Of a stretch of DNA of 13,533 nt, positions 6,966 through 12,788 are shown piece after piece. The notes under the pieces were generated by a model. That model worked only from the letters and a program-made list of their open reading frames with translations, did not search any database and was not told where the DNA came from. Position 1 is the stretch's first letter. The number at the start of each line of letters is the position of its first letter. This stretch comes from Deltaproteobacteria bacterium. GTDB lineage: Bacteria; Bdellovibrionota; JACOXK01. The stretch is taken from contig JACPKQ010000027.1 of the NCBI GenBank assembly GCA_016186995.1, forward strand, positions 1-13,533. The letters are read 5' to 3'. The translations under genes were made by a program, and so were the position numbers.

Positions 6966-7589
6966 TTACTTTTTGCCTTCTATTCCACTTACATTGTGAA
7001 GCGCTGTCTTAGCGGCTTCACGTGCAGAATCAATTTCTGCTTCACTTCCACTCATGTAGAGTCTTCCGAAAGCGCCAAAGGGACGCACTTCAATAAGTTT
7101 TACATTGGCCGCTTTCTCTGCTTCGTTTGCAGCCAAAATTGCATAACCAGCTGGCTCTGTTTCTAAAATAAAAAGAGACTCACCTGGTAAAATCATAGAT
7201 CCATATCTAATTTTATTAAGCAGCACCGCATGATCTGGCTCGATAGAACGAATCACTTGATCCGTTACCACACGAGGTTTTTCTCGATCACCTTCTTTTC
7301 TTTCAATATTTTTTAAAATAGCATTTCCCGCTTGAATAACTTCACCTTGATCTTTGTGGTGTACTTCTAAAAGTCCGAATGCTCTTTCAACAATCAAAAC
7401 TGCGGGACGCACTTTTGTTTCTTTCAAAGCAAAATCTAAAAGTTGATTGATTGCCATCCCTGGAGCAATTTCAATAAAAAGAGAAGCTTCATCAGGAACA
7501 GGAAGAAAACCTCGACATGTTGTGCCTATGTGAGAGGCAAGTTGAGGTTGAAGACTATCTAAAAATGCATAAGTTTTGAGCTGAATCAT
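6966..7589 (-). CDS. BMC shell trimer protein, tandem BMC domains, stacked-dimer type (BMC-T)
   Basis: Trimeric shell protein with two BMC domains and likely the gated, double-stacked pore type (the BMC-T2/T3 group of Haliangium, related to CsoS1D). The 207 residues begin [19 protein letters not shown]. Domain 1 has [21 protein letters not shown]; domain 2 has [19 protein letters not shown] and [28 protein letters not shown] in order. Family members start at almost the same point, which favours ATG 7589. The frame is open to a TTG at 7625, but that TTG is the beginning of a consensus TTGACA -35 box. It is the first gene of the BMC operon. Only 16 bases separate its stop from the hexamer ATG. 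Stacking and gating are inferred from the family. Confidence 0.93.
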   Translation of the reverse strand: MIQLKTYAFLDSLQPQLASHIGTTCRGFLPVPDEASLFIEIAPGMAINQLLDFALKETKVRPAVLIVERAFGLLEVHHKDQGEVIQAGNAILKNIERKEGDREKPRVVTDQVIRSIEPDHAVLLNKIRYGSMILPGESLFILETEPAGYAILAANEAEKAANVKLIEVRPFGAFGRLYMSGSEAEIDSAREAAKTALHNVSGIEGKK

Positions 7590-7596
7590 TCTCTCT

Positions 7597-7625
7597 CGAA
7601 TAGCTCTCTCCCCATCACCTGTCAA
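7597..7625 (-). promoter_or_regulatory. Candidate promoter of the BMC operon
   Basis: On the minus strand, an exact TTGACA (7625-7620) is followed after 17 bases by TATTCG (7602-7597), a poor -10 box. Start of transcription would fall about at the ATG (7589), making the mRNA leaderless or nearly so, although a GAGAGA also precedes the ATG. Read-through from the upstream metallopeptidase gene is the alternative. Confidence 0.4.
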
Positions 7626-7665
7626 GCCGAAGCGAGGAACTCTTCATGGGCTTCTTTCGAGGGAC

Positions 7666-7674
7666 CTAGATTCC
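7666..7674 (+). repeat. Half palindromic element at the metallopeptidase stop
   Basis: CTAGATTCC matches the left end of the window's palindromes, without a full right arm. On the minus strand it encodes the last residues GI and the TAG stop, as a complete element does for the second BMC-P gene (GI then TAA). Bases 7626-7637 also resemble the middle of that element. Confidence 0.4.
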
Positions 7675-8601
7675 TGAAAGATTGTGAGAAAACCATTCAA
7701 AAGCAGAACTAGATTGAAAGCTATTTAAGTCATAGGTTTTGCAGATTTTTCCTTGATCTGTAGGAACATTTTTAAAAAGCATAAAGCTAGCTGCTGCTAC
7801 TTCAGAAAACATTTCCTTAGGGCCTAACTTAGAATAAGAACTCGGAAAATCATTACTTTGTATTTTTTCATCAATATATTTTTTTTTCTTTGCAAAATCT
7901 TCAGTAGAAAATTGATCATCACCATATTGATATAAGGTTTTACCGTCTTTCTCAATAAGCAACCATCCTACATATTTATAAAAATCTTCATAAGTTTTTG
8001 GGTATTCTTTTGAGTAAAGATGAAAAAACTCATGTACAAGCGTTGCTTGAAAACAATTTTGCTCACTGAGCCTAGGGTGTGCTGTTATAAAAATAGCTCT
8101 TTCTTGAGGTCTGAAACGTCCGAACTGACCTTTTCTTCCCTCTTCTTTTACTAAAATAAAGTTTCGAATATTAAAATGTTGGAGCCTTTGTAAAACCTCA
8201 TCTACAATCCACTGCAATTCTTCTTCTTTCCACTCTTTTTCTTTTTCAATAATATAAATTCCATTATTCCAAAACTCTTTTTGGATAGAAATCATCTGAG
8301 ATGTTATATGATTTTTTCTTTTGCCAAAAACTTCAAAATCAAGATGATCTAAAATACCATCTTGGTCTTTGTCTTCCCCCACCACATCTTTATTACAAGC
8401 ATCGATGTCTAAAAAATTTAAAACCCCATCACCATCAATGTCCGGATCTTCATAATTATAAAGTCCATCGTTATCTAAATCTTTAAAGTAAAGATGTGGT
8501 TTAAGATCAAAACCATCATAACAAGGGGCCGCCTGTGAAAAAGAAACAAAAGTTAAAACACAAAAGATAAAAAAAACCTTCTGCCAATTCTTACACAACA
8601 C
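7666..8601 (-). CDS. Exported putative zinc metallopeptidase with calcium-loop repeats
   Basis: Not recognised as a named protein. A signal peptide is clear (LCKNWQKVFFIFCVLTFVSFSQAA as basic, hydrophobic and cleavage regions). Three aspartate-rich loops follow, DLDNDG (41-46), DIDGDG (54-59) and DKDQDG (77-82), like calcium-binding thrombospondin type 3 repeats. A C-terminal domain carries HEFFH (190-194) in LVHEFFHLYSKE, an HExxH zinc site. EMFSEVAAASF (Glu267) may give the third ligand. The GTG at 8601 is preferred over a TTG at 8622, because AAGGAG lies 8 bases before it and the signal peptide then starts properly. The stop codon lies in CTAGATTCC, a half-copy of the window's palindromic element. 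It is co-directional with the BMC operon but has no evident link to it. Peptidase activity is inferred from the motif only. Confidence 0.75.
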   Translation of the reverse strand: MLCKNWQKVFFIFCVLTFVSFSQAAPCYDGFDLKPHLYFKDLDNDGLYNYEDPDIDGDGVLNFLDIDACNKDVVGEDKDQDGILDHLDFEVFGKRKNHITSQMISIQKEFWNNGIYIIEKEKEWKEEELQWIVDEVLQRLQHFNIRNFILVKEEGRKGQFGRFRPQERAIFITAHPRLSEQNCFQATLVHEFFHLYSKEYPKTYEDFYKYVGWLLIEKDGKTLYQYGDDQFSTEDFAKKKKYIDEKIQSNDFPSSYSKLGPKEMFSEVAAASFMLFKNVPTDQGKICKTYDLNSFQSSSAFEWFSHNLSGI

Positions 8602-8803
8602 AACCGATCTCCTTTCGAACAACGAAAACCTTTTTCAGAAGGAGATGAGAGCAACACCTATGCCAAAAAGATAAGTTATGAAAAAGATTAGAATTTTAAC
8701 AAAAGATTCTTAAATTTGGAGTCCAAAAACCTAACACTCCATGAAATTTTTATAAGATTATTTTTTCAAGTTTGGCTTGAGTTTTTTTGAGGCGAGGACA
8801 GAA

Positions 8804-8845
8804 TTCGAGTCCATGAGAGAGTAGGCTACTCAGAACCAAGGTTGT
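8804..8845 (+). repeat. Dispersed repeat R1, copy 2
   Basis: Identical to 827-863 over 37 bases, then one mismatch and four more matches. It sits 12 bases upstream of repeat R2 copy A. At 12526 the left end of R1 is fused nearly directly to R2 copy B. R1 and R2 may therefore be parts of one larger, variably deleted element. Confidence 0.75.
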
Positions 8846-8857
8846 ATTTATGTGAGG

Positions 8858-8960
8858 AAATGGTCAGTGTCTGGAGCGGAAGTAAAGCGGAGCTCTATGA
8901 GGCCTTGCCGAATAAAGAGCGAGCCATGAAGCGGAAGACACTGCCATTTCAAGAACTTAA
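8858..8960 (+). repeat. Hairpin-forming repeat R2, copy A
   Basis: The arms AAATGGTCAGTGTCT (8858-8872) and AGACACTGCCATTT (8936-8949) pair over 14 base pairs with one bulge. Just inside the arms lie two segments also present in copy B (12541-12706): GGAGCGGAAGTAAAGC and GCGAGCCATGAAGCGGA. Just outside lies CAAGAACTTAAG. The arms differ between copies at two positions, and the partner bases change to match. Confidence 0.75.
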
Positions 8961-8970
8961 GTTCGAATAA

Positions 8971-9008
8971 ACCCTGCTGGACCAGGGTCTTCGCCCGGGA
9001 TGACGGGG
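8971..9008 (+). repeat. GC-rich palindromic element
   Basis: ACCCTG (8971-8976) pairs with CAGGGT (8983-8988), followed by CCCGGGATGACGGGG. The GGGATGAC end matches the right end of the other elements in this window. It is GC-rich against an AT-rich background and intergenic. Confidence 0.6.
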
Positions 9009-9060
9009 TGTCGATACAGCATGACTTAGAGTCTGGATCTGTGAAGAAATTATATTAATT

Positions 9061-9993
9061 CTAATATCCTCTTTTTCTATCAACTAAATTAAGCAACGGC
9101 TGATCTGAAAGAGCCCTTTTATAATTTTGAAGTAATTGAGGAGCAGCACTGAGTGGGTCTGTAATACTTGAAATGTGTGGCGTTACTTTAATTTTGGGGT
9201 GCTTCCAAAAAGGGTGATCTTTTTCCAAAGGTTCTTTTCTAAAAACATCAAGACAGGCTCCACCTAAATGCCCTTTACTAACAGCTTGGATAAGATCTTT
9301 CTCAACAATGTGCTTGCCTCTGGCAACATTGATAACATAAGCTCCTTTAGGAAGTTTTGAAAAAGTTTTTTTATTTAAAATATTTTCTGTTTCTTGAGTG
9401 AGTGGCAAAAGACAAATGAGAACATGGGAATGTTCTAGAAAACGGACGAGGTCATTCTTTCCAAAACTTTCAATACCTTGAATATTCTTTTTTGATTGGC
9501 TCCACCCACATACTTTAAAACCTAATTGAACGAAGGCTTTCCCAACCTCTCTTCCTAATTGTCCAAGCCCCATAATACCTATACAAATTTCGCCAGCTCT
9601 TGAAACTTTAAGCGGGGCAACAGGCCAACTTCTCTTTTTTTCACATTCACTATATTCATCCATTCTTCTTACATGATGAAGAACAGCCCATATTAAATAT
9701 TCTTTCATGGATTGCACTAAAGAAGGATCAACAACTCTTGCAATAGGAACTTGCGGTAAGTTTTTATCTTCTAAAATAAACTCAACACCAGCCCCCAAAG
9801 AGCTAATACATTTTAAATTTTTAAATTGTTTCAAACTTCCAGGTTGATGATACCAACTGACAACAAAACGAATATCATCTGGATTCCCAATCTGAGGAAA
9901 CACCCTTACATCAAGAGAAGGATTTAATTTTTTAACTTCTTTTATCCATCCTTCTACACTTCGACTTGGTGTTGTTATAAAAAGAAGAGCCAT
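9061..9993 (-). CDS. ghrA: D-2-hydroxyacid dehydrogenase, GhrA-like (glyoxylate/hydroxypyruvate reductase)
   Basis: Predicted cytoplasmic NAD(P)H-dependent reductase of glyoxylate or hydroxypyruvate. The 310 residues match the length of E. coli GhrA (312). The nucleotide-binding glycine motif is GLGQLG (142-147). The catalytic triad is Arg225 (NVARG), Glu254 (FRKEP) and His273 (TPHIS). The ends also agree with GhrA: SLGAGV at 65-70 and a terminal VDRKRGY. The frame stays open upstream to 10206, but those 71 residues are Cys/Ser/Phe-rich and have no family counterpart. The ATG at 9993 gives MALLFITTPS, a proper start of the family fold. No ribosome-binding site precedes it. A candidate promoter 11 bases upstream would give an almost leaderless mRNA. 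Substrate choice within the family is not certain. Confidence 0.9.
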   Translation of the reverse strand: MALLFITTPSRSVEGWIKEVKKLNPSLDVRVFPQIGNPDDIRFVVSWYHQPGSLKQFKNLKCISSLGAGVEFILEDKNLPQVPIARVVDPSLVQSMKEYLIWAVLHHVRRMDEYSECEKKRSWPVAPLKVSRAGEICIGIMGLGQLGREVGKAFVQLGFKVCGWSQSKKNIQGIESFGKNDLVRFLEHSHVLICLLPLTQETENILNKKTFSKLPKGAYVINVARGKHIVEKDLIQAVSKGHLGGACLDVFRKEPLEKDHPFWKHPKIKVTPHISSITDPLSAAPQLLQNYKRALSDQPLLNLVDRKRGY

Positions 9994-10003
9994 ATTATTT
10001 TTT

Positions 10004-10032
10004 AAAATACCCAAATCCAGAACCAAAGTCGA
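10004..10032 (-). promoter_or_regulatory. Candidate promoter of ghrA
   Basis: On the minus strand, TCGACT (10032-10027) and TATTTT (10009-10004) are separated by 17 bases. The predicted start would be about four bases from the ATG. Both boxes are partial matches (4 of 6 each). Confidence 0.35.
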
Positions 10033-10094
10033 ATAAGAATATTGATCATTCATTTGACTTTTGTGGCAAGTATCACTCATAATAGAAGGGCAAG

Positions 10095-10238
10095 ATGAAA
10101 AAAGCATACGGCAAGAAAAATTTGAAACACAAAAGTAAAAGCAACCTGAAAAAAATTGAATTACATTCTTATCAAGGTTCCAAAACAACCTCAGGTTCAA
10201 GCGCAAAAGATTTACGACACTTTAGAAGAGTAAAATAA
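10095..10238 (+). CDS. Possible small basic protein, 47 residues
   Basis: No family recognised. An ATG with AGAAGG about 6 bases upstream opens a 47-codon frame, MKKAYGKKNLKHKSKSNLKK at its start and DLRHFRRVK at its end, then TAA at 10236-10238. It is rich in Lys, Arg, His and Ser, with no hydrophobic segment, like small nucleic-acid-binding or ribosome-associated proteins. It fills the gap between two minus-strand genes (ghrA and ligA) on the opposite strand. The lysine excess could just reflect A-rich DNA, so this is tentative. Confidence 0.3.
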   Translation: MKKAYGKKNLKHKSKSNLKKIELHSYQGSKTTSGSSAKDLRHFRRVK

Positions 10239-10253
10239 ATGACATTGCGTGTT

Positions 10254-12254
10254 TTACTTCTTAACTTTCTTTAAAAACTCTTCTTCTGAAAGAACTGCTA
10301 CACCCAACTCCTTTGCTTTGTCATAGTTAGAACCGGGGAGGGCTCCGACCACAACAAAATCGGTCATTTTAGACACGGATCCTGAAACCCTTGCCCCACA
10401 GGCCTCTAAAAGCTTTTTAGCCTCGCCTCGGGATAGAGAGTTAAGGGTACCTGTAAGAACAAATATTGTGCCCTGAAGATGAGACGAGGTTTTTTTTAAA
10501 CTCAAAAATTGAAACCCTATTTTAAGAAGTTTTAGAACTTCATCTCTATTTTTCTTTTCTTTAAAAAACTCTGAGACCGATTGTGCTACTTTAGGGCCCA
10601 CTTCGTAAATTTCTAGAAGCTCTTCATAAGAAGCCTTCATCATTTTTTCTAAAGATCCAAAATGCTGCACTAAAATTTTAGCGGTATGTTCACCCACAAA
10701 ACGAATACCTAAAGCATATAAAAATCGATCGAGAGTTTGTTTTTTACTTTTTTCTATGGCCTCTATTAAATTCGAAGCTGATTTTTCACCCCATCTTTCT
10801 AACTTTAAAAGATCTGCTTTTTTTATTTTATAAATATCTGAAAATGATTGAATAAGTCCTGCATCAATAAAGTGATCTACGTTTTTTTCTCCAAAGCCAT
10901 CGATATTGAGTGCATTACGACTTACAAAATGAGAAACAGCTTCTTTAAGCTTTGCAGGACAACCTACCCCAGAGCATCTTACAACAGCCTCTTCTTCCTC
11001 CCTATAAGCATGAGCTCCACACACAGGGCATGTCGAAGGAATTTTAAATTTTTTAGAATTTTTAGATCTTTTACCTGGAATAACCTTCACAACATAAGGA
11101 ATAACATCTCCAGCTCTTTCAACAAAAACGGTATCTCCTATATGAATATCTTTTTTATCTATTTCATCTTGGTTATGAAGGGAGGCTCGTTTCACCACAA
11201 CGCCCCCAATGTTTACAGGTTTTAAATAAGCAACTGGGGTTAAAGCACCTGTACGCCCTACCTGTACCTGAATATCTTCAATAACAGTTGTAGATTGCCT
11301 TGCTTCAAATTTAAGAGCAACAGCCCATCGCGGGCGCCTTGAAATAGTTCCTAACTCTTCTTGAAGATGGAGATCATTTACTTTAATAACGATCCCATCA
11401 ATTTCATAAGGAAGATCATCGCGTTTTTTTAAAATACCTTTGTAAAAAGAAATGACTTCCTCTATGTTCTTACATTTTTTTGAAAGTGGATTTGTTTTAA
11501 AACCCAATTTTTTTAAATATTCTAAAGTTTCGAAGTGGGTGTTGAGTTTTTTGCCTTCAAGCCTACCCACTCCATAGCAAAACAGTGAAAGAGGGCGTTG
11601 TGCAGTAAGCTTTGTATCTAATTGTCTTAAAGAACCTGCAGCGGCATTTCTAGAATTTGCAAAAATAGGCTCACTTGCTTGAGCCCTTTTTTTATTAAGT
11701 TGATCAAAATCTTTAAGATGCATAAAGGCTTCACCCCTCACTTCTATAATAGAAGGAGGATTGTTACCCATAAGCCCTAAAGGAATAGATTTAATAGTTT
11801 TAATATTTTCTGTAATATTTTCTCCTACCTCTCCATCTCCTCGAGTAGATCCTATATGAAGCTTGCCCTCTTCATAAACAAGCTCTATGGCCAAACCATC
11901 TATTTTTGCTTCAGCTATGTATTCAATATCTTTTTTTATATCTAAAAACCTTTTGACTCGTGCATCAAATTCATGAGCCTCTTCTTCGTTAGCGGCATTA
12001 GCTAAAGAAAGCATAGGAATAGAATGGGTAACTTTTTCAAACCCTTCTAAAACAACACCACCTACCTTTTGAGTAGGAGAATCAGATCGTTTTAATTGAG
12101 GGAACTCTTTTTCTAGTTTTTCAAGTTTTTTAAAAAGCTCGTCGTACTCAGCATCTGAGATTTCTGGATCATCTAAAACATAGTACCGCCAACTATGATA
12201 GTTAAGATCTTTGGTCAATTTTTCGATTTCTTTTTTAACTTTTTCTGTGCTCAT
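10254..12254 (-). CDS. ligA: NAD-dependent DNA ligase LigA
   Basis: Seals nicks in duplex DNA during replication and repair, using NAD+. The 666 residues are full length (E. coli 671). Order: Ia domain with YYVLDDPEISDAEYDEL (24-40); adenylation domain with the nucleotide-accepting Lys117 in AKIDG and TRGDGEVGENIT; YEIDGIVIK (282-290); OB domain with VGRTGALTPVAYLKPV; zinc finger Cys408, Cys411, Cys426 and Cys431; helix-hairpin-helix domain (about 440-585); BRCT domain (about 590-666) with GTIFVLTGTL and KMTDFVVVG. The ATG at 12254 matches the family start. No ribosome-binding site precedes it (TTATATTTT). A good promoter 12 bases upstream suggests a leaderless or nearly leaderless transcript. 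It lies 260 bases upstream of ghrA on the same strand. Confidence 0.98.
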   Translation of the reverse strand: MSTEKVKKEIEKLTKDLNYHSWRYYVLDDPEISDAEYDELFKKLEKLEKEFPQLKRSDSPTQKVGGVVLEGFEKVTHSIPMLSLANAANEEEAHEFDARVKRFLDIKKDIEYIAEAKIDGLAIELVYEEGKLHIGSTRGDGEVGENITENIKTIKSIPLGLMGNNPPSIIEVRGEAFMHLKDFDQLNKKRAQASEPIFANSRNAAAGSLRQLDTKLTAQRPLSLFCYGVGRLEGKKLNTHFETLEYLKKLGFKTNPLSKKCKNIEEVISFYKGILKKRDDLPYEIDGIVIKVNDLHLQEELGTISRRPRWAVALKFEARQSTTVIEDIQVQVGRTGALTPVAYLKPVNIGGVVVKRASLHNQDEIDKKDIHIGDTVFVERAGDVIPYVVKVIPGKRSKNSKKFKIPSTCPVCGAHAYREEEEAVVRCSGVGCPAKLKEAVSHFVSRNALNIDGFGEKNVDHFIDAGLIQSFSDIYKIKKADLLKLERWGEKSASNLIEAIEKSKKQTLDRFLYALGIRFVGEHTAKILVQHFGSLEKMMKASYEELLEIYEVGPKVAQSVSEFFKEKKNRDEVLKLLKIGFQFLSLKKTSSHLQGTIFVLTGTLNSLSRGEAKKLLEACGARVSGSVSKMTDFVVVGALPGSNYDKAKELGVAVLSEEEFLKKVKK

Positions 12255-12265
12255 AAAATATAAGC

Positions 12266-12294
12266 ATTGTATCGAGAGATCTCATTGAAAACAA
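12266..12294 (-). promoter_or_regulatory. Candidate promoter of ligA
   Basis: On the minus strand, TTGTTT (12294-12289) and TACAAT (12271-12266, 5 of 6 to consensus) are separated by exactly 17 bases. Transcription would start about 12259, only about 5 bases before the ATG at 12254. No ribosome-binding site is present, in keeping with a leaderless mRNA. Confidence 0.5.
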
Positions 12295-12353
12295 GAAGCG
12301 CTCTATAGCGTTTGCAAAATCTTTGCTAAGCTTCAAGTTCTTGAAATGACCAC

Positions 12354-12507
12354 AAAAGACAGGGATAGTACTTCCCTCGGGTACGGCGTCACTTTTTTCC
12401 TGCGAAAAAGTGCGCCTCGCGTCTCAGGCAATCTGCCACATATTCTATGTGGACCAAGCCAGATTGCCTTCCGACACGACCCTCTGTAAGTACTATCTCT
12501 GTCTTTT
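12354..12507. repeat. 154-base branched palindrome
   Basis: The outer arms 12354-12373 and 12488-12507 pair over 20 positions with a single G-T. Inside are two further stems. Stem 1 (12385-12416) pairs GGCG plus CACTTTTT with AAAAAGTG plus CGCC, with one bulged base and a 7-base loop. Stem 2 (12426-12469) pairs AGGCAATCTG plus CCACAT with ATGTGG and CAGATTGCCT, with a 5-base loop and a 7-base bulge. The result is a multi-branched fold on either strand. No RNA family is recognised. Confidence 0.7.
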
Positions 12508-12525
12508 GCCATATAGGTTTATTTT

Positions 12526-12706
12526 CGAGTTCATGTGAAAAAATGGTTACTGTCTGGAGCGGAAGTAAAGCACAGCCCAAAGTTTGTAAATATTCAGAAC
12601 TTTCTCATCCCGGACAGTGCTTTAGCACTTATGGGATAATGAAAAATTCGATATGGCAACTACAGCGAGCCATGAAGCGGAAGATAGTAACCATTTTAAG
12701 AACTTA
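12526..12706 (+). repeat. Hairpin-forming repeat R2, copy B
   Basis: It begins with the left end of R1 (TTCGAGTTCATG). The arms AAATGGTTACTGTCT (12541-12555) and AGATAGTAACCATTT (12682-12696) pair over 15 base pairs with one G-T. GGAGCGGAAGTAAAGC and GCGAGCCATGAAGCGGA lie inside as in copy A, and AAGAACTTAAG lies just outside. The middle is longer than in copy A because it holds a separate palindrome (12607-12637). Confidence 0.7.
12607..12637 (+). repeat. Palindromic element nested in R2 copy B
   Basis: ATCCC (12607-12611) pairs with GGGAT (12633-12637), and inside it AGTGC (12616-12620) pairs with GCACT (12625-12629) around a TTTA loop. Copy A of R2 lacks this segment, so it looks like an insertion into an older repeat. 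Confidence 0.6.
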
Positions 12707-12748
12707 AGGTTTGTTATAGTAAAAATGCCATTTCAAGAACCTAAGAAG

Positions 12749-12778
12749 ATGACAAAATAGGAAAGTACCGAGTATACC
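12749..12778 (+). promoter_or_regulatory. Candidate promoter of the MnmC-like gene
   Basis: ATGACA (12749-12754, 5 of 6) and TATACC (12773-12778, 4 of 6) lie 18 bases apart. The predicted transcription start is about 12785, four bases before the ATG at 12789. No ribosome-binding site is present before that ATG. The -35 box starts right after the right end of the composite repeat. Confidence 0.4.
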
Positions 12779-12788
12779 TTGTACGCTC

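Larger units (their letters stand above)
8602..9060. other. Repeat-rich intergenic gap
   Basis: 459 bases between two minus-strand genes. The left part (8602-8790) is AT-rich, with no ORF worth calling, and should hold the promoter of the metallopeptidase gene; no strong box pair was found. TCAAGTTTGGCTTGA with a following T-run (8766-8788, + strand) is a weak hairpin that no upstream + gene would use. The rest holds repeat R1 copy 2, repeat R2 copy A and a GC-rich palindrome, listed separately. Confidence 0.6.
12331..12746. repeat. Composite element with inverted ends between ligA and the MnmC-like gene
   Basis: CTTCAAGTTCTTGAAATG (12331-12348) is nearly the reverse complement of CATTTCAAGAACCTAAG (12729-12745). 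The same terminal sequence occurs at the right end of both R2 copies (8945-8960 and 12692-12706). Inside are a branched 154-base palindrome and repeat R2 copy B with another palindrome nested in it. No transposase is encoded. It resembles a non-autonomous repeat cluster. No target-site duplication was identified. It occupies nearly the whole 534-base gap. Confidence 0.5.

Noticed and set aside
7590-7625. TTG start at 7625 for the first BMC-T gene
   Set aside because: The TTG belongs to a TTGACA promoter-like box, and the family begins near MxxxLRTYxFLD. ATG 7589 fits better.
8761-8790. Hairpin plus T-run resembling an intrinsic terminator on the + strand
   Set aside because: The stem has only 5 AT-rich base pairs, and no + strand gene lies upstream for it to terminate.
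9994-10206. N-terminal extension of the ghrA-like gene to an ATG at 10206
   Set aside because: The extra 71 residues are Cys/Phe/Ser-rich and unlike the family. ATG 9993 gives the proper fold start and the expected length.
8804-12706. CRISPR array or tRNA gene among the repeats
   Set aside because: Repeats are too few, unevenly spaced and of different lengths for a CRISPR array. No cloverleaf with tRNA landmarks could be drawn for any of the hairpins.
12389-12707. Small ORFs on both strands in the gap after ligA (12389-12580 minus, 12447-12707 plus)
   Set aside because: Both lie inside inverted repeats and follow their symmetry. They have no family resemblance and no ribosome-binding site, and nested palindromes explain the open frames.
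12331-12746. Insertion sequence between ligA and the MnmC-like gene
   Set aside because: No transposase or fragment of one is encoded and no target duplication was seen, so it is listed only as a composite repeat.
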